A stretch of DNA of 25,032 nt from contig NW_003113967.1 in NCBI RefSeq assembly GCF_000003605.2, positions 193,775-218,806 of the forward strand, in the 5' to 3' direction. Under the pieces are notes generated by a model. It was not told the DNA's origin, ran no database searches, and worked only from the letters and a program-made list of their open reading frames with translations. A program made the translations under genes and the position numbers. This document shows, piece after piece, positions 1 to 8,887 of the stretch. Source of the stretch: Saccoglossus kowalevskii (taxonomy: Eukaryota; Hemichordata; Enteropneusta; Harrimaniidae). Within the stretch, counting starts at the first letter, position 1. Every line of letters begins with the position of its first letter.

Positions 1-414
1 TTTGCACAATGTGTTGTACATATGCAGGTGCATTTCGGTCATGATCTGCTTTGAATGTATATGTCACTCAAATATGAACGGAACGGGGACGTGTCATTGA
101 CAATGACTTGTTAGGGGTTAATTTGCACCAATTGAAAGTTTAAAGTGTTGTTAACGAAACAGGCATATTATTTTAATGTTAACCCATCTTGTTAAAATTT
201 ATATCGACACGAAATTTGACGTTGCAAACCAGTGAGGTGGAAATAAAAGAAAGATGTTCCCGCCAAAGATCTTGCCAATAAACGCGATTTTCAGAAAGTT
301 TCGACGCGAGTTTACCAACGAAAATCGCAGCATGGGAAGAGACGACTATGTGGTGTCGATATTTAACAAAAATACATAAAACATGCACATTTATAAAAAA
401 TACGAGCCACTTAC

Positions 415-452
415 GTTCCACGCTGCAAAACACTTTCACGACTGGTCGCCAT
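415..452 (-). CDS. First coding exon of a divergent gene (partial)
   Basis: On the minus strand the sequence reads CAAGATGGCGACC, close to the TISU/YY1 translation-initiator consensus (SAASATGGCGGC) used by animal genes with very short 5' UTRs. The frame gives MATSRESVLQRG and reaches a perfect donor GTAAGT at 414-409, leaving phase 2. I did not find a convincing following exon in 1-400; the obvious acceptor candidate runs into a stop, so the next exon is probably left of the window. The product is unknown. The layout suggests a promoter shared with the ParB-like gene to the right. Initiator context and donor are seen directly; the gene is inferred. Confidence 0.45.
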
Positions 453-648
453 CTTGTTGTGAGTCAGAAAAAGACCGACAATAGAGGGCGCAGCGCATGG
501 CCTACACCACCTGTATTCACATTACAGTTACTAACTTACCATATATTTTTTATATTCGTTATCGGAACAGTGGGAAAAACGAGTTGTAATTAAATTAAAG
601 ATTTACCGACTATTCGATCGTTGAATTTAGATTGTCTATCGGGGTACG
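453..648. promoter_or_regulatory. Candidate bidirectional promoter
   Basis: This 196-bp interval separates two divergently oriented start codons: minus-strand ATG at 452-450 and plus-strand ATG at 649-651. The YY1/TISU motif (CGCCATCTTG on the plus strand, 447-456) sits at its left edge and an AP-1-like GTGAGTCAG follows. The interval is less AT-rich than the flanking introns around 480-515. There is no clear TATA box, as usual for TISU promoters. Inference from layout and motifs. Confidence 0.35.
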
Positions 649-742
649 ATGTCCATCAATAAATCAAATCTGTGCGATAAACTGGACAAATCAGAACTAT
701 ATAGCATTATCAGTACTTCGTATATCCAATTGCCACGTGAAA
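649..742 (+). CDS. ParB-like gene, exon 1
   Basis: ATG at 649 has an A at -3 and opens a frame (MSINKSNLCDKLDKSE...) that runs to the donor A|GTATGA at 743, leaving phase 1. That matches the two-base overhang at the start of exon 2. A second possible donor at 737 (GTGAAA) is also phase 1, so the exon end is uncertain by six bases. No signal peptide is seen. Confidence 0.45.
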
Positions 743-3700
743 GTATGATCAAAGCAAAATATTTATAAAAATATATAATATATAATAATATATCGCCATT
801 TATTACTCCATTGTCTATTAACTATTAACTATTTTTTATTTATTTTTTTATTTTTTTCACAGAAACAAATAAATCAGTTTCACGTATAAGCGAGTGTGAA
901 AACAGTATCGACTGCAAAGTTTGTATTAAGGTACGTTTGGTAAAAATTATTTCTGAAAATGCGAACAAATGTACAAATTACGAATATCATAATAGTAGAT
1001 ATACATGAAATCTGATTACTGTGGATTATACATTACCATACCCGTAACTCTACAATACCAATTAATGTATCCTAATTTCTCAACAAGTATAGTCAACTAA
1101 AACTGTTGTCATAACGCACGATACGTTTGATATTTCGTATGGTACGTACGATATATTGTGTGGAGTAATCATTATATTTCACGGATATACAGTGCGAAAC
1201 TTTCGTTATATATTGTAGTACGTACGTTATATAAAATGATGGGATCGTTATATTACATGGTACCTTTGTTATATTATGTGCAACTGTCGTTATAATGCAC
1301 GATACGTTTGTTATATTATTTGGCGCGTTTGTTATGTCGAGTGCTAAAATTGTTAAATTATGCAGTACAGTCGTTATAGGCATAGTACATTTAAACTCAC
1401 AGACGTTACATCCACCCTCAAACACCACAGAAAATGTTATGTTTATATTATTATTATTATTTATTTATTTTATTAATTTATTTATTTATTACTTTTTATT
1501 TATTACTATTTATTATTAGATTCACTTTGCTGGAAAAGGGACAATGAATCTACCTCTATCTCTATTTAATGGCAATGCTTCAACGTTTTCGACGCAGTTA
1601 AATACTACAACATCCTATGAACTAGTGAAGTCATTCTACAAGAACAGATGTACATTGGTATGAAAGGAAGAGGTAGATGAAGAACCAAAAGCTGGTCCAT
1701 CAGGAACAAACGACACTCTGGATAAACCACCAATAGAAAAAGATGACTCACAAAATATCAAGAAATTCCGTTGCGAAAAAATGACTACAGAAACCAAAAC
1801 CAGTAAGAAAAACACGACGCCAAGTGACGCTGCCATCATGCACAGTATAATTGCAACTAAACACGTTGGCACTTTCTTAGTCCCAGTTTCCAATCTCTTT
1901 CACCCTCCAACTGAGAAAATAGTGAGAGACATAGACACATCATTTGTTAAAAGTTTGAAATTACAAATGAAATATAACCACACGCTGACTTTCCCAAACA
2001 ATTCAATTATTGGAGTCATTGATGGGATTCAGTGCCCCAGAACAGATGAATTCAAGCGATCTATGCTCCCACATTACAAAATGTATGTGATAGACGGAAA
2101 CCACAGACTTCAAGCAATCAGAGAAATAAATAATGAAACTAAGGAGTCTAAACTGCTGAAAATTCAAGTATCGCTCTATTGCGGCCTCACTTCTGACGAA
2201 TGTTTGTTGCTAGGAGTAACAAACAATGAAATTTCAAACAAAGTCAACCCCATGAGCGATTGGAGCATAGTGCAGTTGATGCGAAAGATACTATACGATG
2301 GAAGGAACGAGGATAGAGAAACCCCAGCTTTGACTTCAGAATGTACTTCGAAAATAAACAAGATATTCAATTTGAGAACTGTGAGTATATGTGATTATTT
2401 TTACATTGAGTACATTATCGCGCCAACGTTTTAGCTCCACTTCAATCAAAGGTTGCAGAGCGATCCTGTTAAAACTGTTCAACAAAAATGTACGCTAGCT
2501 ATTATGCCTTAATATTGGGTATGCAGACACTATTGTTGGACCTATTGTTTTTTTATTCTTATGAATATGGACTTATTTGTCAAAATTTGTTGAAAATTGT
2601 GTTAACATTGATATAATTTCTTTCAAAATCAGAAAGCAGAAAAAGACAGAAAAAACACACACAAAATGTTATCAAGGTTACCAAAGAATCAGTGGTCATT
2701 GTTGAAGACATATTTCAACAGAAATCCAGCCACTAAAGTAAGACGATTTGGAGCACTGTTCAATTCCACTCAAGAGACCAAAATTAACCTTTTAACGGAA
2801 CTCGCAAAAGGGACTATCAGTTTGACCGAGCTATCAACAGAAGCTTCCAAAACAAAATGTGTAAGTAGCATTATTATAATAACATCCTATTGCAATATTC
2901 GCGTGTTTCTATTATTGTTCGGCGTGAAAATATAAATAATTCTCGTGTGTCATGAGTGTTAACTTGTTAAAATGTTGTTCAATGGATATGGCAACATAGA
3001 CCTTTCCTGCACATCTTTATGGCTCACGACTGGTCATGCCGCTCAACATTAAATTGTAAAAACTTGCTGACTAATGAATACCCGGTCGATCGGAATATAC
3101 GTCAAACCACATTGAATACTTGCGATGCATCGTCAAATCTCACGACTGCCTGATTAATTCTAATTTCATCGCGTTACACCGATTGCATTGCCATGGCAAA
3201 AGAGCGTGAAGTTTTTCCGTTTCACTAGTACGTACAAGGTCGCATTGTTTCCACCCTTCCGGGCCTTAATGGCTCATCCAGGGCCAAATAAGTCATCAAA
3301 TTCTCATCAGGATGGATCATGTTTATAAATTCGTTAAGCTTCGTTTGGCAAGTTCAACTCAATAACTCATTAAACTCTGTCGCCCACTGGCATAGTCAGT
3401 TGATCAATTATCGTGTGAGTGGATTACCTATGATATATTAATGTCATGTATTCTTAGGTATAGCAGGTGCTTCCAACTAGTAACATTTTCAAAATATATA
3501 TTTTTCTCAGTACAGAATACTTACATATGTTGTATAATGTATCCATGCACATTTCTTTTCAGTATGCCCCTTTTACAAATACAATACGGTCTCCGACTTG
3601 GCCGATTTAAAATATTCTTCCTTGCAAAATAACGTATGCTGAACCAACCCTTTGAAAGAAACGTATCCCATACATTTACATGTGTACAATACAAATCACA

Positions 3701-6700
3701 ACATAATTGTCATTCAGGATGTATTTTAGAACATATTTTACTATAAATATTACATTGTGTTATTTGTTCATATAACCTGGCAACTATGTTCATTGATGCA
3801 TGCAATGGATTCACCGTTAGTTTACCGGTCTAAAACGTGTGCAATTAACTTCACTGAAAGTAAAATTTGGGACAACTGAGCAAGAGGTAGTCGAACTTAG
3901 CGCAACCAAACTGGTGGAAATACTACAAGGTATTGTGCATTTTATTTACAAGTACCCCAACGAAAATCGTCATTTTTGTGTACGCCAAATTATCATAAAC
4001 ATATTGTCACATTTTACCTTTTTCGTAACCTTATACACCTCTGTGATACACCAACCTCTCCTGCTACCGATAAATTAAGTTTAGTCACTAAATTAGTTGT
4101 AACGATATAATTAGGTTAACGTGCACCATATTTTCCAGAAAGAAAAACATGATATGTGATGTGGGAAGTATCCGACGCGAGTACTGACACTAAACACGGT
4201 ACGTAGGCTGACTTACTTTGCTTACGGAAATGTTAAATGTTAGAAAGGCTTCTATATTTGTCTATCCCACGATTAGGTACACAAGCTATTTAGAGCTTTT
4301 ACACTTTCGACACACCAGTAAACACTAGTAAATATTTTGTTTGTTTAATTAAATAATGCAACTATTGTAGTTCATGGTCTGCCTTAAAAGCCGGTATAAT
4401 TGTACGTCTTGTAAGGATTTATTTTAATTATTTTGATACAGATGCTAACTGTAACTAAGATACAAATGATAATAATTAAATTTCTATATTGGGAAATGAT
4501 TCACACCATGTCCTATTGATATTATATTCAACCTGAAGTTCAGTAGCTCGAGTTTTGAATATTATGACAGTGTTGCTTGTTTACCAATACTGACAAAGCT
4601 TGCATGGTGTATATCTCATTTACAATCATTTTGTTACCGAGTCTGCTTACTTGAACCTGTAATGGACGTTTCGCCGGTGTACATCAGTCATGCGTAGCCT
4701 ATTCCTAGTTAAAAGTTTACTTGATAGGTTAGCCAAAATGGTACTTACATATTGTTGAATATTTAAGTTTATCCATCGTCACGACTGTCACAAATTATAT
4801 CAAATAAAAAATAAACAATATTGTAACTATTAATTTACAGGAAACCGAACAAAAATTGAAACAACACAAAAAAACAAAAAACGGAAGAAAATATGTTTGG
4901 ACAGTAATAAACACGGTGAGTAGAATGATGTCAAACAACCTACGTATGGGTTCCGTTGTCGACTTGGTCGTTCATATTACTGATTGTCATTCGTCCGTCG
5001 TCAGTCGGTGTCAGCTGTATCAACCGCTTACTTTGATACTTGGTTTGTGTACCTCAAGATTGGGTGGACCTCTCTCGATTTGTTGATTTCGTGAACGTAC
5101 CTTCAAATCTCTAACTGCGATCTTTAATATATTGTATTTAGACACATTGATTTCATGTTATGTTTTTCCGAATATTTTTGTCATTTTTGATATTTTCAAA
5201 TTGACTATACAGTGGAACTAGTGTTTTAACTCACAACAACTCATAAATTCATTAACTAACCCTGGCACTTGGCAATCAGGTAAACTATAGCTGACTTAAT
5301 CTGTAAATGACATATTAAGCGGCTTTTCTTGGGTTATGGTCACTAATTAAACACGAACTTGAACACGGGAATAAAATAATACCGTACTTCTCTATAATTT
5401 TTCAGAATCACCTAAAAAGCAGAAGATTGGCACAGATTCAGTAAATAAATTAGGTGAGTGATTATATAAAATGTCATATAAAAAGCAAACACATATAGCT
5501 GTTCACTTTAACTTTCCCCGTATATTGATTGTTATGACCCAGTGCTATTTAATGTGTCTTCGATCCGACTATGACCTGAAGAAGCTTAGGACCTACAAAT
5601 CGTTCGAATATTTCAAACGATGTTGTCATGGGTATGTTGTTGACCAGCACACCAATTTACTATAATCTTCGAGACAAGTTCACTTTATTCGCTGCCGACC
5701 TTATCTTCCGCTATTCGAATACACGCCGTCCAAACCTCTCACAGTGGTATCAAGATTCAACTCTGTTTTTTGGTCTTTCCCTTCCACAAAGTGCAGGTGT
5801 CGACCGAAATTTCCTGTCCGAGAGCAGGTACTGATACGTTGATTGCACTTTTTAGACAGTGTTTTTGGCTTAGGGAATCGCAAAAAGACACCATTCATAT
5901 AATATTTGTGTTGAAAGCAATATCACTCAACATTCCACGTAAGTGCGCAGTATAACTCCCATTGTAGCTTCATAACACGTAGGGCAATTTGGTTGCCACC
6001 ATTTTGAACTGAAAGCATGACCTGTGTCACGTGATGCAACTGGTTGCTAAGGTGCATGAATCGTGGTCACGCCTGATCTCTCAGTTTGGCTTTTAGGCAT
6101 AGGGTAATATCTTAACAAACATAACAGTTCCAATAAAACGTGTATGCTGATAAGATGTATTATCCTTGCAAAGTCATACTCGTCAAACTGTTGTGGTTGT
6201 TTGTGTTAGCTTGTAAAACGTCACATTGAGGAATATCTAGTAAGAACTTAAAGCGGGGGAGTCGTCACCTGCGCATGCCTCAGATGGCCATAGCGTGTCA
6301 CTGTTTACAAACAAGCGTTTACCCATGAGCCTTTGCGTCTTTAGCGTGAGTTGTTATCTCGTTTGGGACTCAATTCCCGCGCGTGCGCAGGTGACGACCC
6401 TCCCGCTTTAATCGGTTTTGAAAAAGTAAATTACTTCTCCATTTTGCTACGTTAACAGGTTCCACGCAAGAGGTATTGAATTTTGTACAGAGTTGTATTA
6501 ACGATGGCCGACTAAAGGAATGGAAAGAAGAAGAGAACATCAATGTCACTGAAGAAGAAAGAGGGATGAGATTATTAACCGAGTCGAAAGTTGCCGCTAT
6601 AGCCCCATATGCAGCTATAACAGAAGGCGAATATGAGTTTTTGTCGTGTGAATTAATTTCTGCACTAAACTCTTACTTTCGCAGTAAAAAAGAACCCCTA

Positions 6701-7792
6701 GACGCAGGACTAGGGACAAGGCTTCAGGCACGCATAATAACCGAATTTTCTGGTAAATATTTTGTTCATTTTTATGAAAAATTGTATTTATTTCAGTTTA
6801 AAATTCTTACAAAAGAGATTCGTATAGTTGTAATTAATATGTGTGGTGAAAATTATTTCCTGGGCCTTAATACGCTGTATGCATTTCATTATTACATCAA
6901 TGTGACTTCTTTCAATCTAATTATCTTCCCGACTGTAATGCGTCATATCTTTGTGCATATACAGCTACGAGAAAACAAGTTCAAACGAGAGCCAACATTA
7001 CAACGACCAACAAACATGCAGGTACTGTTAATTTAAGTTTTTTCTTTCTTATTTAGTTCACATAATTTAGCTAATTCAGAGCTAGCATACTTATTGATAT
7101 AATTATGTTTTTTCTTGACAGAAACACTTACTGAAGCATGTGCGAATGCTGACCATAAAGATTATAATGCCGAGGTGAGTTCAATATATTACAATGGCAG
7201 TCATTATTACACATTGTAATAAGCATAATTAATGACATGATTATAAAAAGTGCGTTAAGCTGTATTTATCCTTCGTTATTAACTTGTAACTAAAAAGTAA
7301 ATTTATGATGGTCAGTCTCACTTACACAATGTATACTCACTGATGTTCATCATAGTCAACAGATATATCAAGTGTAATGCGGTACTAAACTGTTTACTTG
7401 CTCGCTTGACCTTTAATGTAAAGTACATGTGGTAGCTATCTTCAGTTTCAGTGAAATAATGTCGAATTTAATTAATGAGCCCATGCATAGCTGGCACAGT
7501 TATAACTGATCAGTTGACACAGTTGAAAGATTAAGTGATGAAACTATAAAGAGAATGATTTAACTCGTTTCCACACATTATATATTTACAGACTGTGCAC
7601 GTGGGTGATTTCCTCAGCATCCGCGGTACAGGCAAACAAATATGGATCGGAAAAGCGATAGAATGCCGCGATAAAGATATAGACGTCCAATGGTACACAA
7701 AAAAAGGCGAGACATACATACCAACAATTATTAAAAGCGGTAGACCGTGGCGAAATTATGTAGTATATGAATGCATTATTTCAAAATTCTAA
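649..7792 (+). CDS. Eleven-exon gene for a ParB-like nuclear protein (whole gene span)
   Basis: Joining 649-742, 863-930, 1520-2380, 2633-2860, 3821-3929, 4841-4915, 5406-5453, 6459-6752, 6965-7021, 7122-7174 and 7592-7792 gives 2088 nt (696 codons with the stop). All ten junctions use GT..AG and agree in phase. Domains in order: N-terminal tail with Cys pairs; acidic linker; ParB-like domain at about residues 172-305 with the VIDGNHRL motif (DGNHR 246-250) and a ParB-type helix starting CGLTSDE; a region continuing to about 453; a basic stretch (KNKKRKK then SPKKQK, about 465-485) like a bipartite nuclear signal; a helical segment 496-592; a C-terminal small beta-barrel 630-695. The ParB fold is known for DNA partitioning CTPases and nucleases; its role in animals is not known to me. 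One in-frame TGA (codon 102) interrupts the frame, so this may be a pseudogene, a sequence error, or a product starting at 1781. Confidence 0.65.
863..930 (+). CDS. ParB-like gene, exon 2
   Basis: A long T-rich tract ends in CACAG at 862, and the exon closes at AAG|GTACGT. Only one of three frames is open; it gives TNKSVSRISECENSIDCKVC then IK, with three cysteines. That frame needs phase 1 on entry and leaves phase 0, matching both neighbours. Confidence 0.5.
1108..1392. repeat. Degenerate 21-bp tandem array
   Basis: Lying in intron 2 of the ParB-like gene, it has about 13 units. Units from 1205 to 1372 are exactly 21 bp and each begins GTTAT or GTTAA (for example 1247, 1268, 1289, 1310, 1331). 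Two units (1108 and 1289) share the tail ACGATACGTTT. One unit at 1171-1183 is shortened to 13 bp, yet phase resumes afterward. On the minus strand the array stays open as a heptapeptide pattern I-T-x-V-x-x-N. Confidence 0.75.
1520..2380 (+). CDS. ParB-like gene, exon 3: ParB domain, interrupted by TGA
   Basis: A T-rich acceptor ends in TTATTAG at 1519 and a perfect donor (ACT|GTGAGT) lies at 2381. The frame is open for 287 codons except for one TGA at 1661-1663; both sides read like protein in the same frame. An alternative acceptor AG at 1665-1666 keeps phase 0 and would bypass the TGA, but its upstream tract is purine-rich and weak. The downstream half starts with ATG at 1781. It carries the ParB-like domain: FLVPVSNLF (beta strand), VIDGNHRLQAI (2084-2116), then VSLYCGLTSDECLLLGVTNN, which follows the ParB pattern 'Y.GLT.EE...L...EN'. 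The LTSDEC and DWSIVQLMRKI parts are predicted helices. Confidence 0.7.
1661..1663 (+). other. In-frame TGA stop within exon 3
   Basis: The codon after CTT-GTA-equivalent context (TTG GTA TGA AAG GAA) stops the frame that is otherwise open from 1520 to 2380. It lacks the CUAG readthrough context. No selenoprotein features are evident. Either the locus is broken, the base is wrong, or the true exon starts downstream. Confidence 0.75.
2633..2860 (+). CDS. ParB-like gene, exon 4
   Basis: Acceptor TTTCAAAATCAG at 2632 and perfect donor TGT|GTAAGT at 2861 enclose 76 codons in phase 0 on both sides. The reading (LSRLPKNQWSLLKTYF..., then LLTELAKGTISLTELSTEAS) is strongly helical. A helix-turn-helix is the usual partner after a ParB N-domain, so this may be its counterpart; that role is inference. 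Confidence 0.65.
3821..3929 (+). CDS. ParB-like gene, exon 5
   Basis: Acceptor CACCGTTAG at 3820 and donor CAAG|GTATTG enclose FTGLKRVQLTSLKVKF followed by GTTEQEVVELSATKLVEILQ. Entry is phase 0 and exit phase 1, fitting both neighbours. The acceptor tract is only moderately pyrimidine-rich, so the left edge is less certain. Confidence 0.5.
4841..4915 (+). CDS. ParB-like gene, exon 6: basic nuclear-signal-like stretch
   Basis: Acceptor TAATTTACAG and donor CACG|GTGAGT bound a 75-nt exon. The phase-1 frame imposed by exon 5 reads ...TTQKNKKRKKICLDSNKH. The lysine/arginine cluster KNKKRKK resembles a nuclear localisation signal and is followed by a second basic cluster in exon 7. Another frame of this exon is also open, but it does not match the neighbours. 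Confidence 0.55.
5406..5453 (+). CDS. ParB-like gene, exon 7 (48-nt microexon)
   Basis: Acceptor TTTTTCAG and donor TTAG|GTGAGT enclose 48 nt. Phase-1 reading gives ESPKKQKIGTDSVNKLG across its borders, supplying the second basic cluster of a likely bipartite nuclear signal. Confidence 0.55.
6248..6411. mobile_element. MITE with 30-bp terminal inverted repeats and TTAA target duplication
   Basis: The element (6252-6407, 156 bp) starts AGCGGGGGAGTCGTCACCTG and ends with the near-perfect reverse complement (CAGGTGACGACCCTCCCGCT); the inverted repeats extend to CGCATGC / GCGTGCG. TTAA lies directly outside both ends (6248-6251 and 6408-6411). TTAA duplication is typical of piggyBac and Kolobok elements, so this is a non-autonomous member of such a group. 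It sits in intron 7 of the ParB-like gene and is much more GC-rich than its surroundings. Confidence 0.8.
6459..6752 (+). CDS. ParB-like gene, exon 8: helical domain
   Basis: Acceptor GTTAACAG precedes STQEVLNFVQSCINDGRLKE, and donor TCTG|GTAAAT closes the exon after IITEFS. It contributes 97 residues with an acidic patch (EWKEEENINVTEEE) and helical segments (AAIAPYAAITEGEYEFLSC). The open frame runs on to 7036, but the downstream part is hydrophobic and unlike the exon, so I end at the donor. I do not recognise the family. Confidence 0.65.
6965..7021 (+). CDS. ParB-like gene, exon 9
   Basis: Acceptor GTGCATATACAG and donor GCAG|GTACTG bound 57 nt. Phase-1 reading is ATRKQVQTRANITTTNKHA, a basic, Thr/Asn-rich linker. 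The length is a multiple of three and both phases fit. Confidence 0.5.
7122..7174 (+). CDS. ParB-like gene, exon 10
   Basis: A T-rich acceptor (TTTTTTCTTGACAG) and perfect donor GAG|GTGAGT bound 53 nt. Phase-1 entry gives ETLTEACANADHKDYNAE and exit in phase 0. Confidence 0.55.
7592..7792 (+). CDS. ParB-like gene, exon 11: C-terminal small-barrel domain and stop
   Basis: Acceptor TATATTTACAG leads into TVHVGDFLSIRGTGKQIWIG, then strands AIECRDKDIDVQWYTKKG, ETYIP and PWRNYVVYECIISKF, ending in TAA. The pattern (VGDF, a Trp-Ile-Gly strand, 'DIDVQWY', PW near the end) resembles the Tudor/SH3/chromo-barrel-like domains at the C-terminus of chromatin and transposon-derived animal proteins. Ligand unknown. 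Confidence 0.65.
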   Translation, partial: TVHVGDFLSIRGTGKQIWIGKAIECRDKDIDVQWYTKKGETYIPTIIKSGRPWRNYVVYECIISKF

Positions 7793-8662
7793 TCAAAAGC
7801 CTCAACAGATAGCGAAATGATATATGATTAGTTTAGTTTAGTGGACATTTATACATATTATTTATCTATTTAACATAAACATATCTATTGAATTTCTCTA
7901 TTTAACATACATATAGTAATATATCAAACTTGGTACAAAGTGTTCTTGGAGAAATTTCACTGACGTGTTTATTTTTGTAGGTTGCATTATAATTGATATT
8001 TTGTCAAACGTAATGTCAATTTATATTCCAATAATATATGTATATATGAAATGTTTAGAAGTATATAAAGTGTTTTCTTTTGGTGTTGTTAACTTTTATA
8101 CTGTGAATCAAATTGCTAACTACTTTAAGATAAACAATCAACCGAGCTATACTTAAATGTTATATTAATTTCTAATAATTTTCATAGTTATTTGTACCGT
8201 CTGTCCTTTCTTTCCTAAGCTTTCTTTGATTTTATGTTTGATGTTCGTGATTATTATTTACTCAATATACCACGTAAAGGAAGAAAATTAACTAGCCATT
8301 ATTGTTAGGATCTAATTTCAATATCGCATTGTATTGTATTTAATGCTATGTATTTACAAAGTTGGCTGACACACCCGCAATTTTTTTACTTTGCCAAATT
8401 CGGCAATAATAATTGTTCAAAGGCATAAGTATTGTAATTAAAAATGATATATTATTCATTGCTAAATCGTTTTTTCTATATTCAAAATTTAAGACATTCT
8501 TGTAAATCTGCTTATTAGTTCCTATTATTCAACAGAGCGTGCATGTAAACATGCAATTTCCATGCACGTTGCAGTGACAATAGATCTAAGAAATCGGCGT
8601 ACACTTTGTAGCAAGATATATTGGTATTGATATAGCCTCTGTTAAAGAAACTATCTGCGGGG
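7793..8662. other. No gene seen: 3' flank of the ParB-like gene
   Basis: AT-rich sequence with short open frames lacking coding character. No AATAAA is present close to the stop; the first plausible poly(A) variant is ATTAAA at about 8438. A small inverted repeat (CGTGCATG / CATGCACG) lies near 8538-8568. Confidence 0.4.
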
Positions 8663-8887
8663 CCAGTGAACAGAGTAGAAAGGTTTTAACTTGTAGCTTA
8701 TATGCAAGCCAAACATGTCTATATGGACACTACCTATCGGCAGCTTACATGTAAGCCAAGCTTTTTCAACGTTACCAGTGAACGATGTGAAATGGTTTTA
8801 ACTTGTCGCTTACATGCAAGCCATCCATGTTTTTGTTGATACTATCCGACGGCAGCTTACATGTAAGCCAAGCTATTTCCCTGGATT
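8663..8887. repeat. 112-bp tandem duplication with palindromic cores
   Basis: Two units start at 8663 and 8775 (CCAGTGAAC...) and share GGTTTTAACTTG, GCAAGCCA and CGGCAGCTTACATGTAAGCC. A third partial unit begins at 8888 (CCATGAACAAAGTG). Each unit contains two copies of a 14-bp near-palindrome, GCTTACATGTAAGC, about 44 bp apart, perfect in the second position of both units. Confidence 0.75.

Noticed and set aside
1108-1392. CRISPR-like array
   Set aside because: There is no repeat/spacer structure; units are contiguous, 21 bp and diverged, and the context is an animal intron.
1661-1663. Selenocysteine codon
   Set aside because: The position is a poorly conserved linker and no selenoprotein family or obvious downstream insertion element was recognised.
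6753-7036. Extension of exon 8 through the open frame to 7036
   Set aside because: The translated part after the donor is hydrophobic and unlike the exon, whereas splicing at 6752 gives matching phases through exons 9 to 11.
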